From positions 1,236,822 through 1,300,821 of the forward strand of contig SCFE01000087.1 of NCBI GenBank assembly GCA_004352715.1: 64,000 bases of DNA, given 5' to 3'. The DNA is from Hofstenia miamia. Lineage: Eukaryota > Xenacoelomorpha > Acoela. Below the pieces are notes generated by a model, which saw nothing but the letters and a program-made list of their open reading frames with translations, was not told where the DNA came from and made no database searches. Shown piece by piece: positions 1 through 10,600 of the stretch. The stretch's first letter is position 1; every line of letters begins with the position of its first letter. Position numbers and translations under genes: made by a program.

Positions 1-3000
1 TTTAAATGGGCATTTCATGAGAATAACAAAGTGCTAATAATACTTTTTTTTATAGTGTGACTATCAGATTGGAAAATAGTATCGTGGATTTAACGATTTC
101 TACTAATGTTGCATTCCAGCTGCAACATACTACATGAAGCGTTTTTGATGTCTATGGCATGGAGGTAGAAAATGCAGACGCGATGTGTAAAGCCTTCTTA
201 TGGCAATGTTTTTCTTAGTTTCTACGAAGTTCATTGAGGAAGAAAGATTTCGAGCTGAAGCAGTCAAACCGATTAAAAATCAGGGGTGGGGGACTTGAAG
301 TTAAAACATTTTTTTATGTGAGAGTGGGTAAAGAATTATATATCATTAATCTTAAACGTCTTTGTAATTTCATAATTTTTTATAACTTCTTAAAAAAATT
401 TAACTACTCACAACTCACGAGTTCATCACAGGATAGAAAACGTCTCCTATCTAGAGCATTGTCCTGTTATGGTGTGATTTCTTCAACCTTGATGCCTTTG
501 GCGTAAATTCCTCTACTCAATTGGTTTGGAAGGCCTATCTATACACACAAGTATAGGGAGACAGTTAAAGTTCGGCGTTCCTCCCATGTGCTCTAAACCT
601 TAGAATTATCTGAATATTAGGTGTGAAGTGTATGTGGGTCTTTTTTTAAAAAATCGGAATTTTGAACGATAAATTGTCAATCTTTTCAAGTACTTCAACC
701 ACAGAAATATTCCTTAGAATGAATTTTCAACAGTAAGTTTCTACACATTCACCAATAGATATGTCCATGGCTAACGATTTATGAACCCCTGATCGGCTTG
801 GAGAAATTTCTTTGAAAATATGTGAAAGAATACCAGGTTGTATTAGATTAAATTACCCATGAATATTTTTAAAATTTTGAAAAGCAAAGCAGTAGAGGAG
901 TGCCGTCTCTTTCATTTATTATTATGCTCTGCCAGGAATGTTTTAGGAGCTATGATCACTGACTTTGCGCAGGGTGACTCTTAATTTGGCTTGGGTAGTC
1001 TAACTGTTTAAAGAGATGTTAGGGGTTGGCTGATACTCCATAGGATTAAAAAATCATGACTATCTGACCCTTAATAATAAGAAATGTTTTAATGACTTTT
1101 AAGAAATTGGAATTTGAACAAGGAACTATAAACTTCTGCAACAGTTGCATGAGTAAAAATATTTCCCAATTCAAGAAAGTTTAAAAATTCGTACATGCTG
1201 AAATATTTTTGGTTTAAAGGTGGTTGTTTTTTAATCAAGACTGCAGTTTTAGCTTTTCCGGTTAACGGCTCATCCTTAAGGGCAGGCTCTCTTTCAGAAG
1301 AAAACTGAATTGCCAGCTTTCAAATTTGAAAGAATGTAGTATATTTGCTTGATGTGATTGTGAAAAATGTCTTGCCTTGCAAAATTTACATTGTTTTGGG
1401 AAGACATTTTCAACATTTATTGCTCTTTTCTGGCTTTCCTGAAATACCTTAAAATTTCAGTAAAATTTCACTCGCAAATAGCTTTTACTTGGTTATAGAA
1501 AGAATTATTGAAACATTGTATTTATTGTTAACTTTGATGTATGAAATCTCAGCAAATTATTGATCTAAGCTCTCATTTGTGAATTACTAACATAATAATC
1601 TGGAGGTTTTTTTGAAAAATGCAGTAATTATAATAGAAATTGAGTAGCAATTCGTTATATAATATACTACAACTACTGCAAATTTAAAAAATAGATAAAA
1701 TCTTGATAACATCACATGCAAAAATTTCAGTTTTCATAAAAGAGGGCATTTAAGCCCCTAGCTCTCAGGTTTAACGCCACTGGGCTGAAGTGGAAGATAA
1801 AAAGATAGCAAGCCAGCATTGATTTAGAAATTGAATACATATCGCTTAACGGTTGTTCAAGTTTTTATCTTTTTTGAAAATTTCTTCATAAAATGAAGAT
1901 CACTCGTTTCTTCAATATTTCTTTACGAGGATTTGTGAAATTGAGGTGCTTGCATCTACAAAGTGAAAAATTAATTGATTTTATATTTTTCAATATGATG
2001 TCGTTAGCGATTGATCTTCTAAGAGATTACAAGATTGATCCAAGCCGAAATATATTTATTATCTTAATTTCTAAGCTTTATTGTTCTTGGTCTTGATGTA
2101 GAAGTTTTATTGTAATTTCATATGTCAATATTTGTATCACTTAATACAAAAAAATTTCTTTAAAAATTGTGTTTTGGTGAACATCACAAACAAATATTTT
2201 AATCTATTAAAATCATGCATAGCATTAAAGTGCAATAATATCGATTAACCTATACATAAAGACCTTCATGCACTTATGTCCATGGTTTTAATATGCTTTA
2301 AGTGCATTAATTTTTAAATGCATTAGTTTTATCAATTTCATCAACAAAATGCAATGGAAATACACTTAAAAAGTAAAACGAAGATGCATTTACAATTTCG
2401 AAACAAAGCTAATGACTACGCCAGCTTTGTCTAATTTTTTATATAGAGCAACTTTGACGAATGCTAATTACAATAAAGAAATTAAAATGTATTTATTTAA
2501 ATGCAACGATTTCATTTAAATTCCATATTCTTCAAGATTGTAATCTAGTGTTTCCCACCCATATCTTGAGCAATGACTGCAGCTTCTTTTTGATGATAGG
2601 GAGTAAGATTAACATCTATAGTAATATAAATTGTTAATTTTTGCATGCTCAGTTTTTGTAAGAATTGTTTTACAAATTTTCTTCAGCACTGATATTTTTC
2701 TAGTGTTTCTGCTAATTTAACAAAAATGATTTTGAATTGCGGAATTGCGCCTTTTATTTGACATTTTTATAATTTCGTCAGCGTGGTATTTTTCTGTAGC
2801 AATTTTGGCAGGAGTGACTATACTAGAATCCATTAGTCCCATGATATCATTGGGATCACATCTTTTAATTATTGAAATATGAACATTCAGCTTAAAGGTC
2901 ATTATAAAAATATTGTTTTATGTTGTGGTACACTTTGCGCTTAGTGTCATTTATTGGATGGATAACTTGCTGCAATCAATACAAAAATTGAAAATAACTT

Positions 3001-4519
3001 TGTTATAATAACAAATTAAATGAAATAATTTGGAAATGCGGCAAATGTCAAATCGATAATTGATGTTAATGGCAGAGTTAGCAACTAATAGAAGTTATAT
3101 TAGCACATAATAAATGGAAAAGGGGATATATAATTAAATTAAAGTAAAAATTGCAAGAACAAAATTAAAAATTAATTTGGTAAAATGTCAGCTTAGGTAT
3201 TGTAAGTGTTGAAAATTAATAATATATACCCACATTTGTTTAACTGACACTACACTGCGTTTTGTTTAATGCTTAATTGCTAGATTTTTTTCATTTTTAC
3301 TTAAGATAATACAAAATGCTATTAACAGATGACAAATTACTATTTTACAAGTTTATAACTATATTATACAGAAGAGCAAATCAACGTTGTTCAATTTGCT
3401 CCACGTTTTCAAAAATTAGTGACCGAGATAAACAATTAAATTTTATGTATATAGAAGATCACAATGTCAGCAGTTGGTACATGTTAGTGAAATGCGTTTG
3501 ATCAACATTCAAATGATTGATACACGATGCATTTTCTTGAATTCCATATCGACACAGAGTAATGTTCGGTATTCATCTTTGCCATCATATGCAATTACAA
3601 ATTACGACGAAAATTCATTTCTTTATGCAAGCAACGTATGTCAATTACCTTCCAAATATATCAATAGCATAGAAATAGGAAGTTACAACAGGAACTGTAA
3701 TTGTAAAGGAATTTTTCAAAATGATTTCTGCTGCAATTTAAAATGAATAAATTTTCAAAAGAAATTTCCATGTAAATTGTCTGAAAGTAACATTTTCATT
3801 TGAATAATGCTAATTTAATATTCAGATGCTATTAAATTCATTATAGATCAAAATCTTTTAAATTCATTTGCTGATCTTGAATATTCAGTCAAAATAAATT
3901 AAGCTGTAATAGTTGTATTGCTTAATTGAAAAAATTGATGTATATTTTGAAAACAAAAAAGTGTTTGTAAAATGCATAGCACGTCTCAAAGAATGCAGTT
4001 TTTCAAAAAATACTATTTTTTGTTTTAACAGTAGCAAATAATGAAATTTAATAGAAATCATTGTTCACTTATCAAATATAAATTTCTTGTTTATTTAATT
4101 TTTTTTTCATTTTAAAAATAATACGTTTGCCAAAAATTGGAAGACTATATCATACATAAAATGAACACAAACAAAAGTTTTGCAAATTGTCAAGTCCCTT
4201 TCAGAACGCTCGCAGTTTTTTTGAGCAATAATTAAAATTTAATTTTTAGCATTACATCAATTTAAAAGGAAACATTAAGACATCAAAAAGGTAACAAATT
4301 TCAAGTGTCAAGAAAAACACTAGCATTGTTTTTAAAAGAAGCAGTGAAATTCAAAAGGCCTAAATTGAGTTTTTTTTAAATTACAAAGTACTAATATTAA
4401 AAATCCCAAACTGTGAATTTTATTTTTGAACACGGTGGCCAATGTTTGCAATGCCTTGTCCAGCTCATGTTCATTTCGCCCATGCCACACTTCTATTTTG
4501 AATTATTAAAAGCACTACA
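1..4519. other. Gene-free AT-rich region
   Basis: I see no convincing coding sequence here. The open frames are short (under 100 codons), low in complexity and show no recognisable motif. The stretch contains a dispersed repeat (505-850) described separately; the rest is AT-rich unique-looking DNA. A short or single exon of an unfamiliar gene could still be hidden. Confidence 0.5.
505..850 (+). repeat. Dispersed repeat family R1, copy 1
   Basis: This block aligns by eye, with many mismatches, to 33788-34120 in the same order. Shared segments include 'gttaaagttcg', 'cttttcaagta', a 'caccaatagat'-like block and 'agaaatttctttgaaaatatg'. Shorter matching pieces occur near 12205-12400 and 32335-32465. 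I see no open frame or terminal repeats, so the class is unknown; it is probably an old interspersed element. Confidence 0.5.
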
Positions 4520-4523
4520 CGAT

Positions 4524-4902
4524 ACAGTTGTGGACAAAAAAGTCTTTTCAGCAATATATCTTTACAGCCCTATAACACAGATACTTCAAATTTTAGCCAG
4601 GTAATAAGAGTTAAGGTACCTGTCTTTTGTTGAAATTACAGACACATTGGCATGGTAGTTGATTGATGCCTCGAAGTGCAATTGTTACCATATTATATAG
4701 CAATTGAATTTGCAGCTGCTAAACTTGTTTTAATGTATGCGATATACCCAATATTTCAAAACTCATTGGCGGACACTTTACGTAAAACAGAGAAGGCCAT
4801 GCTGCGCCAGTTAAGACAATGTCTGGCCGTCCAAAATCTCCTGCAAAATTTCAGCAATTTATGAAAGCAAGTCAATATATAAGAAAGAAAGTATTGATTT
4901 AA
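4524..4902 (+). mobile_element. Tc1-like transposon remnant (5' end)
   Basis: A Tc1-type terminus, cagttgtggacaaaaaagtc, starts at about 4524. About 295 bp downstream an ATG at 4819 opens a 27-codon frame beginning MSGRPKSPAKFQQF, which resembles the N-terminal helix-turn-helix start of Tc1-like transposases. The frame stops at about 4902 and I find no catalytic motifs after it, so this would be a truncated copy. The distance from terminus to ATG fits a Tc1 5' leader. The call rests on two short signals and is tentative. Confidence 0.4.
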
Positions 4903-7735
4903 GTACATATTTTGCTAAAGTACTTAAACTTGCAAATGGATTGTAATTTTTTGAACAAACCGAAATCAATTCAACCAGATTTCGCAAGGAATCGACTCCA
5001 GCCAATCCAACCAGAAGTTTTCAAAATCTGTTTCAACTCATCCAAACCTAACCCAATCATCGTAATTTTAAGATTTCCTCAAGAAGTCAGGCTTAAACTC
5101 GAGGTTAAAATTCTCAAAGTCAATTTGTTCGGTAGTGTCAGCCTCACTTGATATATAGGTTGCCCATAAAAAACTGCGTATTTTCTTTTAAAATGTTGAT
5201 ATAAAATATTCTATTGTTAGCATAGTTGTAGCAATAGAAATATAAGAAATATAGCAAGTGATAGGTATCTATGTTATCATATAAATTGAAATTCGAAATT
5301 CATAATTCAAAATTGAAATTCTAAATCAAACAGCCAAACGTGACAGAATATTTTTTAAGATGGAGTATACGAAAGACAAAGCATATTTTTTCATTGAAAC
5401 GCTTAGAATATGTGGCTTTTCAGCAACAGATATACACTCTTACTCTTTGCAAGATTAGAATAAATCCGCACCGGTAATTCTGCTGACAGAGATGTTACAT
5501 TTTTGGATGAAATGCTTCATTTCACTCGTCATCGAATGAGTAGGGCTTTGGAGGAACTGGTTCTTGATCTCAACAAAATTTTTGAAAATGATGGAACCCA
5601 TGGATTGATGCAACCAATTGCGTACCTGACAGAAACAAATTCAATTGTACATAGTAGTCAATGTTTTGGTATATTACAGCAATAAATTCAATAACAGTGA
5701 ATTATCTGATAAAAGCCACTACCGATTTGTGTGCCTTTGGGAGAAGGTTTTCAAAGGAAATATAAAATATCGTCATCTTTGGGATTTTAAGAAATGTTCA
5801 ATTCATAAGACGATGGCCGAGTTTAAATTCCACAAAATGGAAATTGTCATAACATTATTGTACATGTTTTAAATTTTACAGAATGCGGCATGATTTAATT
5901 TGTATGCTATACATGTACTCTACAAAAATCAGGATGTCAATGCTTATTTTGCATACAATGTACTATCGGCGGCGCAACCGGCTGAGCGACATCTATAGAA
6001 CTGAATTAGACTGTATAATATTCCAAATAAAAATCCTATAAGGCCTATAGCCCTGTAAAAACCGTATATGATGCAAGCAGTATTATGAAACTATCTATCT
6101 GCAAAAAGATTCATCATGCGCTTAAAGGCAATGTGATTAGTAAGACACAACCTAATCAATGTTAAACGTCACTACCACATCAATGACGTTAAATGCGGTT
6201 TCTTTTTTATGACACATTTCGTTTGGCTTCATATACTTTTAGTTATCAATCGGTTCAGCTTGGGGGCTGGCTGACCTAAAATATGTCGGCGGCTGCTCTA
6301 CCGTGTACGCTTACATGTTGACATTAAATTTGTATATGGAAACATTTTCACAATTGCCGAATATTCATCAGTTTTTACTCGAGAACATTGTCACTATTAT
6401 CAAATGTTCACTATTGGCGAACTTGTTATTAGTAAAATACATTCATTTTTCATTTGTTGCCGTGAATTCTTCACTATTGTCAAATTGTCATTATTGAATT
6501 CGCTATTGCCAAACTCATCTGTAAATATTTAGGAATAATCCTTGAAAATCAACTTGAGAAGTAAACTAAATAAAGCAGAAAATAGTACAAGGAATCAATA
6601 TACGTTGTAAACTACAAAGATTTATTCCCGTTAATTGGAAATCTAGTCTGATAAAATCCTATATATTGCTTCATTACTTCATTCAAAAGAAGAATTAAGT
6701 TCAAATTAGAATGTTAAGTTACAAAGGAAGAGATAATTACTTGTTTTCATTGGAATATTTCAAAAATTTAAATCATTAAAAATAGTTTTAAATTGAAAAC
6801 AAAATTCAAAATATTTGCCAAGATACATTTAAGTATAGACACGTTTAGATGCCTCCATCTATTTTTCACCGGTACTTGCTCAAATCATGTTATCTCCTGT
6901 TTTTTTTAATTTTATAAAGTCGAAAACCGATTTGGATTTTTTCATGTGGCTTATAGCAAAACGTTATAATTTCCTGTTTCTTTATGACGTATAGAGGCTT
7001 ACGGAATTAAGCTTTTAATCAATTAAACATACCCATATAATAACTAAGTTAAACAATTGACATCCCACTTAAATAGTAAGAGTTTGTGATGTTGACAGAA
7101 CTTTACAAGTCATCAATTTATAACTCAGTATGAGGTCTACGAAACGCATTGAAATTTTGAAAAGAGAAAGGAGGCATTATTTTGCATCGAACAACTCTGC
7201 TACAATTATCTATTTATTTCTAAATCAGCTCCTAGAGTTCTTCTATAAATGAAATGTAGGAAAATAGAGTGAATGTTAAATAATTTAAGTATGTTATCAC
7301 TTAGTGTACATTAGGGATACTTTTCAACAATTTTTGTTGTTAACGCACGCTTAGCGCTTAACTAAATTTGCAGGTGCATTTAAGAAGTAAACATTGGAGA
7401 ATGAATTTGTATACTTTAACACTTTAATAAGTGTCATTGTTGGCGTTTGGCCGGCCTAGTCCATATCCATGCGACTAGTTCGATAGGCCGGATCATCCCA
7501 TCTATAATTTATTTTAAAATTGCCAAATGCAATTACAATCAACTACTTTTCCCTAAATTATAGATACCTGGTTAAATACGATTTGCGATCCATTGTTGTT
7601 AAATTTTTAAAAAACCAGGGTTTACAAAAGGAACGTACAATTGTTTCACATTGTGCACAACAGAAACAAAACTTAATTTAGCGTACGAATGAATTTTTTA
7701 GCGCCAGGCACATATAAGCCCATATATTTTATGTC
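4903..7735. other. Gene-free region
   Basis: There is no recognisable gene. A 60-codon frame at 5503-5685 and a 75-codon frame at 5645-5872 are adjacent and slightly more complex than their surroundings, but neither shows a motif I know. The rest is AT-rich and looks non-coding. Confidence 0.45.
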
Positions 7736-7789
7736 AATATCCGTTTAAGATTCCAATTTTCCATCGGTGAAAACTAACCTACATTAGCC
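7736..7789 (+). repeat. 54-bp exact duplicate, copy 1 (ends at single N)
   Basis: These 54 bases are repeated exactly at 7945-7998. The first copy ends just before the N at 7790 and the second begins just after the N at 7944. This is what an unmerged contig overlap looks like. Confidence 0.9.
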
Positions 7790-7790
7790 N

Positions 7791-7943
7791 ATCCGACTAC
7801 GAGTCATTTGCGCACAGTGAGGCTTTTTTGTCGTAGTGGCTAGTGTCAGCATCAATTCATTTCGTCTGAACTGACTTCAAATTTCTGTCATAGATAGCTT
7901 ATACCCATACCTACAATATGAGATTTTAAAAAATTCGATTTTT
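7791..7943. other. 153-bp contig sliver between two single Ns
   Basis: This short piece is bounded on both sides by a single N and flanked by the 54-bp exact duplicate. It may be a separately assembled fragment placed between two overlapping contigs. I see no gene in it. Confidence 0.7.
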
Positions 7944-7944
7944 N

Positions 7945-7998
7945 AATATCCGTTTAAGATTCCAATTTTCCATCGGTGAAAACTAACCTACATTAGCC
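7945..7998 (+). repeat. 54-bp exact duplicate, copy 2 (starts at single N)
   Basis: Identical to 7736-7789; it begins immediately after the N at 7944. Confidence 0.9.
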
Positions 7999-8742
7999 GC
8001 ATACAAGGCCAGTTATCGGTGATACCCACGCTAGAAATCATACTAGTAGAGTACATTTAGATTTTGCTTTTAAATTGTACTTTCATAATACGGTTTAGTT
8101 TGGTGGGCAAAGTGTTGAAGCAATATTCATTCAAATTTTAGAAGTGAAAAATGGCATATATTATCTCATTTTCTTCTTTGTCTGCATGCAAAGTGTGATT
8201 GTATCACTTATTGTTTTAATGTACACATCATACTGAAATATTTATTTAACAAAAATGGGATGATGTTCTTGATTTAGCTTTAGCCATTCATAACATCAAC
8301 ATTGAAATTGATGGAATAAAATAGTTCTCGAAAACTTTAAGCCCCGTTTACACTGGTTCAACTTGAGGAATTCGTCAAGCCAATTCAATAGCATATGGCC
8401 GCTTTTACAACTATTCCTAATGTTGATTTCATTTGACGATTTCCATAGCGCATTGTCGCGTTTACATTATTCCTCATGACGACACCATAGAATTTCTTAT
8501 TATTTTCAATTGAATTTCTTATCGATTGAGCAAAATTTTGATAGTAATCAAAGGAATATTTACATAAATCCAATTCTAACATTTATGCAATATAGAAATT
8601 GTCATGACCTTTGTGTTAGATTCAGTGATGAAAACTATTGTTAAGTAGGTAGCAATTTCGTAAAAACATCAATGTTTGATTCTTGCAGCTTTAGTAGTGT
8701 CATCAACATTTAATACCGACTGGTCGGTTTTTGGCTAGGAAA

Positions 8743-8744
<2 letters not shown>

Positions 8745-8776
<32 letters not shown>
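8745..8776. repeat. (TA)n microsatellite abutting gap
   Basis: A pure TA run that stops at the N run starting at 8778. Confidence 0.95.
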
Positions 8777-8777
<1 letters not shown>

Positions 8778-9605
8778 NNNNNNNNNNNNNNNNNNNNNNN
8801 NNNNNNNNNNNNNNNNNNNNNNNNNNNNNNNNNNNNNNNNNNNNNNNNNNNNNNNNNNNNNNNNNNNNNNNNNNNNNNNNNNNNNNNNNNNNNNNNNNNN
8901 NNNNNNNNNNNNNNNNNNNNNNNNNNNNNNNNNNNNNNNNNNNNNNNNNNNNNNNNNNNNNNNNNNNNNNNNNNNNNNNNNNNNNNNNNNNNNNNNNNNN
9001 NNNNNNNNNNNNNNNNNNNNNNNNNNNNNNNNNNNNNNNNNNNNNNNNNNNNNNNNNNNNNNNNNNNNNNNNNNNNNNNNNNNNNNNNNNNNNNNNNNNN
9101 NNNNNNNNNNNNNNNNNNNNNNNNNNNNNNNNNNNNNNNNNNNNNNNNNNNNNNNNNNNNNNNNNNNNNNNNNNNNNNNNNNNNNNNNNNNNNNNNNNNN
9201 NNNNNNNNNNNNNNNNNNNNNNNNNNNNNNNNNNNNNNNNNNNNNNNNNNNNNNNNNNNNNNNNNNNNNNNNNNNNNNNNNNNNNNNNNNNNNNNNNNNN
9301 NNNNNNNNNNNNNNNNNNNNNNNNNNNNNNNNNNNNNNNNNNNNNNNNNNNNNNNNNNNNNNNNNNNNNNNNNNNNNNNNNNNNNNNNNNNNNNNNNNNN
9401 NNNNNNNNNNNNNNNNNNNNNNNNNNNNNNNNNNNNNNNNNNNNNNNNNNNNNNNNNNNNNNNNNNNNNNNNNNNNNNNNNNNNNNNNNNNNNNNNNNNN
9501 NNNNNNNNNNNNNNNNNNNNNNNNNNNNNNNNNNNNNNNNNNNNNNNNNNNNNNNNNNNNNNNNNNNNNNNNNNNNNNNNNNNNNNNNNNNNNNNNNNNN
9601 NNNNN
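8778..9605. other. Assembly gap (828 N)
   Basis: A run of N inside fold-back element A. A (TA)n array is on its left and minisatellite units are on its right. Open frames running through the Ns are meaningless. Confidence 0.99.
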
Positions 9606-9773
9606 CATGCGCTATTGAAATCGTCAAATGAAATCAACATGAGAAACAGATGTAAACACAACAATGCGCTATTGAAATTGTCAAATGAAATCAACATGAG
9701 AAACATGTAAACGTGACCATGCGCTATTGAAATCGTCAAATGAAATCAACATGAGAAACAGATGTAAACGCGA
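9606..9773 (+). repeat. 57-bp minisatellite, isolated block
   Basis: About three units of the same 57-bp repeat as 10137-10600, on a 168-bp piece bounded by the gap and the single N at 9774. One unit carries the same 3-base deletion ('gaaacatgtaaacg') that recurs near 10395. The piece may therefore be a misplaced fragment of the main array. Confidence 0.85.
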
Positions 9774-9774
9774 N

Positions 9775-9798
9775 TATATATATATATATATATATATA
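9775..9798. repeat. (TA)n microsatellite
   Basis: A TA run that begins directly after the single N at 9774. Confidence 0.95.
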
Positions 9799-10136
9799 GA
9801 TTACCATTCATTAGTAATAATAATTTTTAAATGGTTTCAATAGAAATCTGCAATTATGTATTTCTTTCGTTTGATTAGATCAAGTAAAGGTCAATAAAAT
9901 AATATATGTATTCAAACTTACTCAAAATTTATATTTTGACTTGCGTAAATCATGTAAATGTGCATATGTATATTTTGATTATTCAACTAAATTTTTTTCA
10001 TGTGCGGAAAATGAAACTTAATAAGAAATTTTAATATTGATGAATATTTTGTTTATTGAAGCGCTTGTAGTTCATAAATTTTAGAAAAATTCTATAATTT
10101 AGTCGTTTTTCTATTAAAATAGAAATTTAAATTAGT

Positions 10137-10600
10137 TTGAAATCGTCAAATGAAATCAACATGAGAAACAGATGTAAACGCGACAATGCACTATTGAAAT
10201 CGTCAAATGAAATCAACACGAGAAACAGATGTAAACGAGATCATGCGCTATTGAAATCGTCAAATGAAATCAACATGAGAAACAGATGTAAACGTGACCA
10301 TGCGCTATTGAAATCGTCAAATGAAATCAACATGAGAAACAGATGTAAACGTGATCATGCGCTATTGAAATCGTCAAATGAAATCAACATGAGAAACATG
10401 TAAACGCGACCATGCGCTATTGAAATCGTCAAATGAAATCAACATGAGAAACAGATGTAAACGCGATCATGCGCTATTGAAATCGTCAAATGAAATCAAC
10501 ATGAGAAACAGATGTAAACGCGATCATGCGCTATTGAAATCGTCAAATGAAATCAACATGAGGAACAAATGTAAATGCGACCATGCGCTATTGAATTCGC
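10137..10600 (+). repeat. 57-bp minisatellite array (right arm of fold-back element A)
   Basis: About eight head-to-tail units of 57 bp, each containing 'gaaatcgtcaaatgaaatca', 'acatgagaaacagatgtaaa' and 'catgcgctatt'. Because 57 is a multiple of three, the array reads as an open frame with a 19-residue period (KSSNEINMRNRCKRDHALL). There is no independent sign that it is translated, and it lies inside the element's terminal inverted repeat. One unit near 10395 lacks 3 bases and breaks the frame. Confidence 0.92.

Noticed and set aside
3316-3746. Two overlapping frames that might be small exons
   Set aside because: No clear splice sites paired in phase and no recognisable motif.
5503-5872. 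Possible transposase N-terminus
   Set aside because: Slightly complex sequence, but I could not match it to any transposase motif with confidence.
8703-9739. Four long open frames of about 300 codons
   Set aside because: They run almost entirely through N and (TA)n and carry no information.
10137-10600. Regular 57-bp repeats as a CRISPR-like array
   Set aside because: The units are contiguous with no unique spacers, and the genome is eukaryotic.
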